From a bacterium (lineage in GTDB: Bacteria > Electryoneota > Electryoneia > Electryoneales > Electryoneaceae), in NCBI GenBank assembly GCA_020444265.1, contig JAHLLH010000002.1:186001-250000 (forward strand): DNA of 64,000 nt, given 5' to 3'. The stretch's first letter is position 1, and every line of letters begins with the position of its first letter. The notes under the pieces are model-generated. The model made no database searches. It was not told where the DNA came from and saw only the letters and a program-made list of their open reading frames with translations. Below are positions 26,165 through 34,364 of this stretch, piece after piece. The position numbers and the translations under genes were made by a program.

Positions 26165-26363
26165 ATTTTTCCTCAGAAAAAGGTTTTTGTATAAATCTTT
26201 CACCTGTAAAATATCTACCCAAGAAGGAATCGTCAAGTGGGGAGAGAAGAAAGGTGCTCTCGAGGAGGAGTTCAGGCTATTTTGCGCGATGATGAAGAGT
26301 GCCCGGGCCACCCCTGTGGTCTACAGATGTGCGCGCTGGGGGTGATAAAAGCGGTAAATGACA

Positions 26364-26401
26364 CAAAAAACCCGGCGAGGAATTCACCACTCGCCGGGTT
26401 A
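26364..26401 (-). terminator. Intrinsic terminator of the Asp-box protein gene
   Basis: Read on the minus strand, AACCCGGCGAG and CTCGCCGGGTT pair as an 11-bp stem and are followed by TTTTTT. It lies about 22 bases beyond the stop codon. Confidence 0.9.
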
Positions 26402-26422
26402 CCCTAAGGGGAAACCAGTAGA

Positions 26423-28957
26423 CTACCTCACCAATTGTACACGCCTTGTTGCCTGCAATCCATCCTCGCCTTCGAGGTGGAGGAAGTAGCTGCCGCTGGC
26501 TACCGGAATACCATTGCCATCCTCTCCCTGCCAGCTTATCAGGCGCGATGCACCATCGCCCGGCCCCTCAAAGAGGGTCGTCACCTCACGTCCCAACAAG
26601 TCGTAGACACGCAAGCTCGCCTGCTTCGCGGCGGGTACCAGCATGGAGATGTTCAGACTCGAGTTGAACGGATTCGGCCAGGCGTGGGTGATTCGGTAGT
26701 CGGAGGGCGAAACGGTGCGTTCTTCGGGGACCGAGGTTACCAATCCATTCCCGATCCACGCGCCGCCACCCTGGCTGCCATACCAGGCGCGGTCCGGGTT
26801 GTGCGGGTCCACTTTAAGCACCAGACCGAAGGTGTGTTCGAGCCCATCGCTCTCGAGGGTCCAGGAGGTTCCTGAATCACGGCTGACCCAGACTCCGGCT
26901 TCAACCGAGGGTTCAGGGTTCCAGAAGGTCTGGCTGATGGCGAGCAAGACTCCCTCCTCGCTGGGGTGGGGTTCGACATCCGAGATGCGCGGCTGGTCCA
27001 GCACCAGGTCCCAGCTTTGGCCGAGATTATCACTACGATAAATCCCGCCACCGGGAATAGTCCACCCATAGTTTTCGGTCGTCCCGATATACATCCGTCC
27101 CTCGACAAAAGGATCGAGCGCAACCGAAAGGATCTCCTTCTGGGGCGTGTTGCTGAGCTGGTTCCAGTTGCCACCGCCATCACTGCTGCGATAGACGGTC
27201 CCTCCCAGACCCTCGAAGGTGTTGGTTCCGACAAAGACAAAATCTTCATGGTGCGGATCGAGCGCGATGGCCCAGACATAGGCCGCATCATCCCCCAGCC
27301 CGGCACTGATATCGGACCAGCTACCACCGCCATCCTCACTCTTGAAAACGCCGTGATTGTAGATCGCGGCATAGAGAACCCGGTTGTCCGGGTCGGATTG
27401 CAGATCGACTAGAATCTGGGGACGTCCTTCCGGCAGGTCTGTCATTTCGATCATCGTTTCCCCGTTGTCCGGGGAACGGAAACAACGTCCAAAAGGGAAT
27501 CCATCGGCTTCGTCATTGCCGCCCTGGCAGCGGCCGACATAAAGCATATCGTTTTCAGAATCTACCGCGAGGGAGAAGGCGCAATCGTAGGCCCAGTCTT
27601 GCGTCTGGTCCATGCGCAGGTAGCTCTGGCCCGCATCATCGCTGCGCCACAAGCCCATATCGTCATAACCCATGTAAACACGGTCCGGGTTATCCGCATC
27701 GAAGGCAAAGTCGTAGATGAAAGTCGCTTCAACCCCCCGTCCCATCCACCCATTTCCAACAGGTAATGTGTAGGCGCTTTGCCAGCTTTCGCCACCATCC
27801 TCGCTGGTTGCAAGCCATTCGATGCCCATGATCATGTGGTCCGGATCGCTGGGCGCGATGGCAATCAGGCCGAGGGAAATGGCCCCCCACCAGTCGAGGT
27901 CGAGGTAGCCGTAGTCAACGGTATCATCGGCACGGTTCCAGCTGTGGCCGCCATCTGTGGTGACGTAGCAACCAATGTCGCTGTATGTCTCACCGCGTCG
28001 TGTCCCGGCGAAAACATGGAGTGGATCGGTGGGATCGATTGCAAATTTCCAGTAGTCGTAAAACGCTTCTGCATCTTCATCGAACTGTGGCAGGTTTCCA
28101 TTGGCAGTCTGCCAGTTCGCAGCACCATCGAGGCTGCGGTACAAGCCCCCTTCCCAAGTGGCGGGAGTCCCAATGTCGCCATCGGTTTCAATCGAAAGGT
28201 AGAGGGTCAGTTCTTCATCGACCACGACACCATCGATCCTCAAAACGGACGTATGCGGGAGCCCATTGTTGGCCGATGACCAGGAATTGCCCCCATCCAT
28301 GCTTTTCCAGACCCCATCTCCCGTACCCGCGTAGATGGTTCGATTGCCAACAGGGCTGGAGGGATCAATGAAAAGGCTGTGAATGATCGCTTCTGAGTCG
28401 ATGCCCGTTTCGAGCAGCTCCCAAGTGTTCCCACCATCACTGCTGCGGTGAATCTCACCCACCCCCCAATCTCCCAGGTTTGCATCGCCCACCCCGAGGA
28501 AAAGGAGGTCGCTGTCGGCTGGATCAACCGCGACATAGGCGACCGGAGGGGTTTCTTCGGTCAACTCGTCCGGGTAGATGAGCGCCCAGCTTTCGGCCCC
28601 GTCGCTGCTCTTCCACAAGCCCGACCAGGTGCAGGCGTAAACCGTTTCCGTGTCAGAAGGATCGACCACAATTTCTTGCACGCCAAAGAAACCGGCGGAG
28701 GTCCAACCGCCGGCGGGGGAACCGTTTTTCATCTCCCAGCTTTGGCCACCATCGGTGGATTTGAAAAGGCCCTCAACATCACCTCCGACATAGATCACAT
28801 CGGCATCGGTAGGGTCGTAGGCGACTGACATGAGGAAACCTCCGCCGCCCATACCGGTACTGGTCCAGGTTAATTCAGCATGGAGAGAGGGAACGATGGT
28901 CAGGGCGAGCAAGATCGCGAAGGATAGAATCCCTGCGCGGAGGGGTGGGGGGGTCAT
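26423..28957 (-). CDS. Secreted sortilin/BNR-type beta-propeller protein with C-terminal sorting domain
   Basis: An 844-residue secreted protein. A signal peptide covers about 1-27. About thirteen Asp-box (BNR) motifs of the form S-x-D-x-G-x-x-W follow through residue 720 (e.g. 'KSTDGGQSW', 'RSSDGGNTW', 'KSEDGGGSW'), as in VPS10/sortilin-like propellers. The last 90 residues are a FlgD-like/type IX sorting domain with 'WPNPFNSSLNISM', 'YDLLGREV' and 'ASGSYFLHL'. The Asp-box fold occurs in glycosidases and binding proteins; no catalytic set can be assigned. It is probably exported across the outer membrane and processed at the C-terminus. Confidence 0.88.
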   Translation of the reverse strand: MTPPPLRAGILSFAILLALTIVPSLHAELTWTSTGMGGGGFLMSVAYDPTDADVIYVGGDVEGLFKSTDGGQSWEMKNGSPAGGWTSAGFFGVQEIVVDPSDTETVYACTWSGLWKSSDGAESWALIYPDELTEETPPVAYVAVDPADSDLLFLGVGDANLGDWGVGEIHRSSDGGNTWELLETGIDSEAIIHSLFIDPSSPVGNRTIYAGTGDGVWKSMDGGNSWSSANNGLPHTSVLRIDGVVVDEELTLYLSIETDGDIGTPATWEGGLYRSLDGAANWQTANGNLPQFDEDAEAFYDYWKFAIDPTDPLHVFAGTRRGETYSDIGCYVTTDGGHSWNRADDTVDYGYLDLDWWGAISLGLIAIAPSDPDHMIMGIEWLATSEDGGESWQSAYTLPVGNGWMGRGVEATFIYDFAFDADNPDRVYMGYDDMGLWRSDDAGQSYLRMDQTQDWAYDCAFSLAVDSENDMLYVGRCQGGNDEADGFPFGRCFRSPDNGETMIEMTDLPEGRPQILVDLQSDPDNRVLYAAIYNHGVFKSEDGGGSWSDISAGLGDDAAYVWAIALDPHHEDFVFVGTNTFEGLGGTVYRSSDGGGNWNQLSNTPQKEILSVALDPFVEGRMYIGTTENYGWTIPGGGIYRSDNLGQSWDLVLDQPRISDVEPHPSEEGVLLAISQTFWNPEPSVEAGVWVSRDSGTSWTLESDGLEHTFGLVLKVDPHNPDRAWYGSQGGGAWIGNGLVTSVPEERTVSPSDYRITHAWPNPFNSSLNISMLVPAAKQASLRVYDLLGREVTTLFEGPGDGASRLISWQGEDGNGIPVASGSYFLHLEGEDGLQATRRVQLVR

Positions 28958-29144
28958 GCAACCTCCGGTGTTCGTGAACCGGCACAGGAAAGTAACTGGA
29001 GGCTATTTCCGGGGGCAACTGGATTGGTCAAGCGTGATTTATCGCAAACTCCCCCTCCATGAAACGAGTGCGAACGGAAGTCTGCCAAGTCATGCCTTCC
29101 AGGCAGTGACGTTGTACCTTCCAACATTAGACAAAAGGAATCCT

Positions 29145-29795
29145 ATGGACGACAATGCAGCCATCAAACCATTCCGGCCGTGGCGAACCATTTGGCACAG
29201 CCCGCGTGAAACAGTCCGTCTGGCGATCACCGAACAATCGGTTTCCCAGATGTATGCAACAGCGGGGCTCTTCGCCGTTTTTACAGTCTTTGATGATTGG
29301 AATGAGATCATTGGGCAGAGCATGGGATCCATGGTTCTCCAAATTCTTGCGGTGATCGCCGCCATCGGGTTGACCATGGTGTTGATGGTAGAAGGAATGC
29401 CAAGGCTGCTGGGTTGGACGAGTGGGATATTCCAGGTTTATCGGCCCCTGTCCGACATCAAGCGAGGGTTCGTCACCACCTTGATTCCCTTCCTCCCGTT
29501 CATGCTGATCGGACTTGTGGCAGACAGGCTTGAAGCACAGTTCAGCTCAACAGGTAGTCCCGACTTTGGTGGAGGAAGCTGGTTTGCTCTCGGTGGTGCA
29601 GTCGGAATGGCGCTGCCGATGATGCTACTCTCGGTTGGGGTGCTTATCTGGCTGGTTACTCTGACAAGCCGTGGCATGGCCGAACTCTTTGGGTACTCCC
29701 CATGGAAGGCGTTTGTGCACCTGATGGTGGGCTGGGTGTTGTTTGTTCTTGCAGCAATCGTGATAGTTCTGCCGATCGCGATTTTATTTGATTGA
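29145..29795 (+). CDS. YIP1-like multi-pass membrane protein, first of tandem pair
   Basis: A 216-residue protein with about five membrane segments. The N-terminal 'FRPWRTIWHSPRETVR' is a short amphipathic lead seen in bacterial YIP1-domain proteins. It shares this lead and the 'SRGMAELFGYSPWKAFVHL' segment with the next gene, so the two are paralogues. The ATG follows AAAGGA; the frame is open further upstream but that part is not protein-like. Function is unknown; YIP1-type proteins are membrane-embedded and their bacterial role is undefined. Confidence 0.7.
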   Translation: MDDNAAIKPFRPWRTIWHSPRETVRLAITEQSVSQMYATAGLFAVFTVFDDWNEIIGQSMGSMVLQILAVIAAIGLTMVLMVEGMPRLLGWTSGIFQVYRPLSDIKRGFVTTLIPFLPFMLIGLVADRLEAQFSSTGSPDFGGGSWFALGGAVGMALPMMLLSVGVLIWLVTLTSRGMAELFGYSPWKAFVHLMVGWVLFVLAAIVIVLPIAILFD

Positions 29796-29853
29796 TGGAA
29801 ACTGAAACAGATATGATACACTCGGGAAACAACCCGAGGGTGCTGCTAAACCA

Positions 29854-30549
29854 ATGATTGATGAATATAAAAGCAGGGTGGGGGGACGCTTGGAACAGGT
29901 GATCAGAAAGGCTTCATTTCGGCCATGGCTGACTATATGGAAACATCCTCGCGAAACAGCACGGGTGGGGCGATCACAACTTCGTTCCTATCAATTCTAT
30001 TCCATCCTCGCGTCATTCAGCATCCTTGTGGTGATCACCGACACCGATGATCTGGCCTCCTATGGCTTGTGGGAAACTGCCTGGCGTACTCCGATTCTGA
30101 TCGGGGCCATCATCCTGATTGGCGTGCTGGTGGGTGAACTCGCCCCGAGGGTGCTGGTCTGGACAAGCCGTGCCTTTGATGTCACCGCGCCCCTTGTGGA
30201 GGTTCGGAAGGTCACGGTGCTTTCTCTGATCCCCTTTTTGCCTGTGCTGCTGTTGATGCTGATGAACGAGATAATGATGCTGGGATTCTTCAACATTCCC
30301 AACGGTGAGTTGGGTGTGCTTGGCTGGATCATGATCTCGGGGGCATTTTTGTTGTTCATTCCAATCGCGTTGGCTGGACTGGCCCTCACGGTATGGCAGA
30401 TCAGTATTGTAAGCCGATGTTTCGCCGAAGTGTTCCAGTATCCAGCGTGGAAGGCAACGGTTCATCTTGCCTTTGTAGGCATTCTTCTCTTTTCCGCGAT
30501 TACAGTTGTTGCTGTGCCTCTTGGAATGTTGCTGTATGTTTCCAGTTGA
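29854..30549 (+). CDS. YIP1-like multi-pass membrane protein, second of tandem pair
   Basis: A 231-residue protein with about five membrane helices, a paralogue of the preceding gene. It repeats the 'FRPWLTIWKHPRETAR' lead (residues 22-37) and the 'SRCFAEVFQYPAWKATVHL' segment near the C-terminus, with the central helices diverged. It lies 58 bases downstream of its paralogue on the same strand, probably in one transcript. Function is unknown. Confidence 0.7.
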   Translation: MIDEYKSRVGGRLEQVIRKASFRPWLTIWKHPRETARVGRSQLRSYQFYSILASFSILVVITDTDDLASYGLWETAWRTPILIGAIILIGVLVGELAPRVLVWTSRAFDVTAPLVEVRKVTVLSLIPFLPVLLLMLMNEIMMLGFFNIPNGELGVLGWIMISGAFLLFIPIALAGLALTVWQISIVSRCFAEVFQYPAWKATVHLAFVGILLFSAITVVAVPLGMLLYVSS

Positions 30550-30574
30550 CCTTCGCCACAATCTCCCCCGCATA

Positions 30575-30788
30575 TCAACCCGGACCTGATCCGGGGTCCA
30601 GCCGAGAAGGGGGCGTGCGCAGCGTGAAAGGGTCCGTAACGAACCGGGCATCCCGGCGCTGTGAGCCCTGTCCCTCTGGTGGGGTTGTACGGTTGTGTCA
30701 GGTCCGTAGACCTGACACCTCGACCTGATGAGAAGACCCGACTTGGCAAGCAAGTCGGGCCACCCTGGGGGCATGCCCGGGATGACAT
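30575..30788. repeat. Family B-like element containing a family A unit
   Basis: The outer ends (ACCCGGACCTGATCCGGG and GGCATGCCCGGGATGACATC) resemble decayed family B ends. Inside, at 30696-30766, lies a complete family A two-hairpin unit (TGTCAGGTC...GACCTGACA, then CCCGACTTGG...AAGTCGGG). This looks like one element nested in another. No gene is seen in this 305-base gap. Confidence 0.55.
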
Positions 30789-30801
30789 CCCCCATAGGCA
30801 C

Positions 30802-30827
30802 AAAAAAGCCCGGGCGTCACCCAGGCG
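30802..30827 (-). terminator. Intrinsic terminator of the SPFH gene
   Basis: On the minus strand GCCTGGG and CCCGGGC form a 7-bp stem (one T-G pair) followed by TTTTTT, 28 bases after the SPFH stop codon. Confidence 0.8.
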
Positions 30828-30854
30828 GAAAAACATTTATATCCAACGATACCC

Positions 30855-31775
30855 CTACGCATCATCCTTCTTGATGAAGGTCATGGCGGTGGTGATCATC
30901 GAAGCGACATCGCCGAGGTTCGCCGGCAGGATCACCGTATTGTTCACCTTCGCCAGCTTGCCGAACTCGTCCAGGTAGTTCTCCGCGACGCGCAGCTTCA
31001 CTGCGGTTTCGCCACCAGGCTTGTCGATGGATTTCGCGATGGCTTCAATTCCCCTTGCTGTCGCATCGGCCACTGCAATGATCGCCGAGGCTTCACCTTC
31101 GGCCATGTTGATCTGACGCTGCTTGTCCGCTTCGGATTCCTTGATCACCTTCTGCTTGTCACCCTCAGCATTGTTGATGGCAGCATCGCGTGCTCCCTCG
31201 GACTGGAGAATGACAGCACGTTTTTCACGTTCCGCGCGCATCTGCTTTTCCATCGCGGCGAGGATGTCTTCGGGCGGCTTGATGTTCTTCAGCTCGTAGC
31301 GGAAGACCTTGACACCCCAGGGGTCGGATGCTTTATCGAGCTCGAGGACGACCGCCGCGTTGATCGCGGAGCGTTCCTCAAAACTCTTGTCCAGCTCAAT
31401 CTTGCCGAACTCGCTACGCAGGGTTGTCTGGGCGAGCTGGGTGATCGCGAACCCGTAATTGTTGACCCCGTACGAGGCACGTTCCGGGTCCATCACCTTC
31501 ATGTAGAGGACGCCGTCCACTTCGACCTGCACGTTGTCGCGGGTGATGCAGATCTGCGGCATGATGTCTACCGCCTGCTCTTTCAGGGAATGCTTGTAGC
31601 GGATAGCATCGAAGAAGGGCAAGAGGATGTGGAAACCGGCATGCAGGGTTCCGTGATATTTACCGAGACGTTCCACGACGTAGGCGTTTTGCTGCGGAAT
31701 GACGACCGCTGTTTTGGCGATAATGACCAGCAGCAGGACAACCAGGATAATCGTAACAACCAGGGCACCGCTCAT
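30855..31775 (-). CDS. SPFH/band 7 (stomatin, QmcA-like) membrane protein
   Basis: A 306-residue protein has one N-terminal membrane helix and an SPFH domain with 'VVIPQQNAYVVERLGKYHGT' near residue 25 and 'FDAIRYKHSLKEQAVDI' near 55. A long helical region rich in Ala/Glu/Lys (about 180-265) follows. It closely follows the QmcA/stomatin pattern. Such proteins form membrane microdomain scaffolds and often associate with NfeD proteins; an nfeD-like gene lies 45 bases upstream in the same operon. Confidence 0.92.
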   Translation of the reverse strand: MSGALVVTIILVVLLLVIIAKTAVVIPQQNAYVVERLGKYHGTLHAGFHILLPFFDAIRYKHSLKEQAVDIMPQICITRDNVQVEVDGVLYMKVMDPERASYGVNNYGFAITQLAQTTLRSEFGKIELDKSFEERSAINAAVVLELDKASDPWGVKVFRYELKNIKPPEDILAAMEKQMRAEREKRAVILQSEGARDAAINNAEGDKQKVIKESEADKQRQINMAEGEASAIIAVADATARGIEAIAKSIDKPGGETAVKLRVAENYLDEFGKLAKVNNTVILPANLGDVASMITTAMTFIKKDDA

Positions 31776-31820
31776 GAGGTTCCCCCCTTGTGTGGGTTGG
31801 TATCCGGGAGTGGGTCGGTG

Positions 31821-32261
31821 TTACGCCTGCGACCGTTTCCGAACATCCAGTTTCAGACTGTTGACGGCGGCGACTTCGCAGGTTTCCCCAGCCGCAATCG
31901 CCTCCTCGCTTACATTCACCGCCTGCCAGGGCGTACCGCGAAATTCAACGGTTCCGGTCTCACCGGACGGAATCTCGTCCTTCGCGATGACACGTTCCCC
32001 GACCGCCGTATCCACCTCGTGGTCCGGCCCGCCTCGTTGGACTCGACGCAGGAGCGGTTGACGGAACAAAAGAAGGGAACCGACCGAGAGGACGCCGAAG
32101 ATCAGCAGCTGCAGCCAGAGGGTCATGTGCAGCCCGATCAGCTCGAGAAAGAAGAGGACCAACGCTCCGACGGCAAAAAAGATGATAAAGATTCCACCCG
32201 GGGTCAGGATTTCTCCGATCAGGAAGACCAGCCCCAGCACACCCCACATCCACCAGCTCAT
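31821..32261 (-). CDS. NfeD-like membrane protein
   Basis: A 146-residue short NfeD protein has two or three N-terminal membrane helices ('WMWGVLGLVFLIGEI', 'FIIFFAVGALVLFFLEL', then a third). A C-terminal OB-fold domain follows with 'VGERVIAKDEIPSGETGTVE' and 'GTPWQAVNVSEEAI'. It lies directly upstream of the SPFH gene, the usual partner arrangement for membrane-quality-control pairs. Confidence 0.9.
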   Translation of the reverse strand: MSWWMWGVLGLVFLIGEILTPGGIFIIFFAVGALVLFFLELIGLHMTLWLQLLIFGVLSVGSLLLFRQPLLRRVQRGGPDHEVDTAVGERVIAKDEIPSGETGTVEFRGTPWQAVNVSEEAIAAGETCEVAAVNSLKLDVRKRSQA

Positions 32262-32321
32262 GGTATCCTCCCCAGAATGACTTGATCTTTGAATATACGC
32301 CGCCAGCAGACGATCAGGGGG

Positions 32322-33284
32322 TTATTCCTGTACCGTTCCGTCCGGATTGACCACTGTCTCGTACAACAGCGTACCCTCAAAATCGATCAACTGCACCACC
32401 ATCTGTTCGCTATCCAGCGACACTGCCATGAAGCCGGAAGTGGACTGGGCGAAACGAGTCTGCCCCGGGACGTCCTCGTCCAGGTCCTGTAACTTCGACC
32501 CGGCTCCACTCGTAAAGAACTGGACATCGCTCTCCGGCGGGTCCTGGTGCTGAAGGTTGTGGTCGTGGCCGTTGAACCATGCCTGCACACCAAATTCCGT
32601 CAACAGGGGGACAAAGGTTTCTTGAAGAACCTCGATGTCACCGTGACGTGAACCCGTCGAATAAACCGCATGATGCGCAATCACAATTTTCCACTCCGCA
32701 TCCGACTGGCTGAGCTCCTCCCGGAACCACTCCTCCTGCTCCCCGGTCAGGTCCGACCAGAGCCGTTTGATCATACGCCAGGGGGTGTTCCAGAAGGGGA
32801 AGCGGTTGGTGTCCAGCACGAAAAACTGGGCGATCTTCCCCTCTTCGAGTGCGTACTGGAAGGAATAGTACTTGTCCGGCATCCTCCAGCGGGTGCTTTC
32901 CTCGCTGTATTCGATCTGGGCGTCGACATCGCCACGGTAATCATGGTTGCCCAGCGCCACATACCAGGGCACCTGGAGCGAAGATGCGGTGTAGATATCC
33001 TCGAAGGAGGTTCGCCACTGCTCGTCCTCCACACTCATCACCCCGGAGTTGTAAAAGTTGTCGCCGGTGCTGACAACAAAGTCGATGGCCATCGTGTCGG
33101 CCACCTCACCCATGATCTGGGCCACTTCCATCTGGTGGTGGTTGCCATCACGTCCCCAATCCCCGAGGACCAGGAAACGGAGGCTTTTGGCCTGCGTGGA
33201 GGGCACAGCCAACAGGAGCAGAACGAAGAGAAGGGTGCCTGTGACAAGGGGGGTGCGATGGTGCTGCGGGGAACGCGGCTTCAT
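32322..33284 (-). CDS. Exported calcineurin-like metallophosphatase (purple acid phosphatase type)
   Basis: A 320-residue exported enzyme with the five metal-binding blocks of the family: 'LVLGDWG', 'STGDNFYNSG', 'ALGNHDYRG', 'IAHHAVYS' and 'NGHDHNLQH'. This matches the tartrate-resistant/purple acid phosphatase subgroup, which hydrolyses phosphomonoesters at a dinuclear metal centre. A signal peptide covers about residues 1-33. I start at the ATG after GGAGAG; an ATG eleven codons upstream is less well placed. Confidence 0.9.
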   Translation of the reverse strand: MKPRSPQHHRTPLVTGTLLFVLLLLAVPSTQAKSLRFLVLGDWGRDGNHHQMEVAQIMGEVADTMAIDFVVSTGDNFYNSGVMSVEDEQWRTSFEDIYTASSLQVPWYVALGNHDYRGDVDAQIEYSEESTRWRMPDKYYSFQYALEEGKIAQFFVLDTNRFPFWNTPWRMIKRLWSDLTGEQEEWFREELSQSDAEWKIVIAHHAVYSTGSRHGDIEVLQETFVPLLTEFGVQAWFNGHDHNLQHQDPPESDVQFFTSGAGSKLQDLDEDVPGQTRFAQSTSGFMAVSLDSEQMVVQLIDFEGTLLYETVVNPDGTVQE

Positions 33285-33491
33285 GAACTCTCCGGATACG
33301 GATGAACGGGGGGTCATGCTGGAAGGTACATCAGGAAAGGTTCAGGACGCATAAGCAAGAGGTGGAAAAGACACCCTCAAGGACAGTAGCGGGAAAGAGC
33401 CCCGAGAGTTAGGGTGCCCTATATTTTCTTTTCCAAGCCTTGTGATAATTGTATCATACTTGGGACGGATCAACCATCATGGAGAATAGAA

Positions 33492-33869
33492 ATGCTGAAT
33501 CAGGATCAGCTGAAGGCATTGTTTGACTCGATTGACGCGAAGGATGCGGAAACCTTTGCCAGCTTCATCAGCGAAAAGGGCCGCTTTGTTTACGGGGCCC
33601 AGATGGATGTCGCGGGCCGTACGGCGATCACCGAGGCGGTGGGCGGTTTCTTCGGGACACTGGATCGTCTCTCGCACTCGAATCTGCAGGCGTGGGCGGG
33701 CGATGATGGCAAAACTCAGTTTGTCTATGGGGACGTGCACTATGTGCTGCCCAACGGCAACGAGGTCGATATCGCGTTCCTCAACCGCTTCACCTTCGAA
33801 GGTGGCGAGCTGGTCCACTACCATGTCTTCACCGACCCCACTCCCCTGTTTACGGCGGCGCAGGGATAG
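33492..33869 (+). CDS. NTF2/SnoaL-like small protein
   Basis: A 125-residue protein with the NTF2-like cone fold pattern. An N-terminal helix 'LKALFDSIDAKDAETFASFI' precedes a long curved sheet ending 'FEGGELVHYHVFTDPTPLF'. Relatives bind or transform small molecules, but no catalytic residues are obvious. It is preceded by GGAGA and followed by an intrinsic terminator, so it is a single-gene unit. The upstream in-frame extension lacks a good start. Confidence 0.8.
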   Translation: MLNQDQLKALFDSIDAKDAETFASFISEKGRFVYGAQMDVAGRTAITEAVGGFFGTLDRLSHSNLQAWAGDDGKTQFVYGDVHYVLPNGNEVDIAFLNRFTFEGGELVHYHVFTDPTPLFTAAQG

Positions 33870-33879
33870 AAAAAAGTGG

Positions 33880-33908
33880 CCCGGGCAATCTTGTTGCCCG
33901 GGCTTCTT
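33880..33908 (+). terminator. Intrinsic terminator after NTF2-like gene
   Basis: A perfect 9-bp stem (CCCGGGCAA with TTGCCCGGG), 5-base loop, then CTTCTT. A run of six A just before the stem could make it work on the other strand too. Confidence 0.7.
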
Positions 33909-33992
33909 GGGCCTGCGAAAAAGCCGTGAACGCAGCAAAACCCCATTGCTCTGGGTTCACTCCCCTCTTCCCACGCAGATCATTGCCTGCGA

Positions 33993-34161
33993 CGTCATTG
34001 CGAACAAGCGGCGTAGCCGCGCCGTGTGGCAATCTGTCTAGATTGCCACACGCAGAGCGGCAGAGGCGTGCTGCGTCGTGGAGGTACAGCAATCCCCTTC
34101 CGGCGATGACCGCCGTCAGGGGAATAGTGGAGCAGATTGCTTCGCTACGCTCGCAATGACG
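33993..34161. repeat. Dispersed repeat with CGTCATTGCGA inverted ends, family F
   Basis: It starts CGTCATTGCGA and ends TCGCAATGACG, an exact 11-base inverted repeat, with internal 'GCAATCTGTCTAGATTGC' as a second perfect palindrome and 'GATTGCTTCGCTACGCTCGC' near the right end. Elements with these ends are widespread in bacterial genomes; only one copy is seen here. Confidence 0.75.
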
Positions 34162-34173
34162 TGGTGGGAGAGG

Positions 34174-34362
34174 GTGTCACCCCGGACTTGATCCGGGGCC
34201 CAGCTATCTACTCTTGACACGAGCGATTCGGTTTGATCCGAGGTGGTCTGGCGGGTCGACTGAGGTCCCGCCCGCCTCTCGCTCCTGATTGTGGACCTCG
34301 GATCGATCCAGCTACCGCTGCCCCATGAAGGATGCTGGATCCCGGGTCGTGCCCGGGATGAT
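34174..34362 (+). repeat. MITE-like palindromic element, family B, copy 3
   Basis: Left end GTGTCACCCCGGACTTG and right end CCCGGGATGATATC are imperfect inverted repeats. The interior 'CTCTTGACACGAGCGAT' and 'GATCCGAGGT' match copy 2. It lies 12 bases beyond the family F repeat and just before the end of the neighbouring surface protein gene. Confidence 0.8.
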
Positions 34363-34364
34363 AT

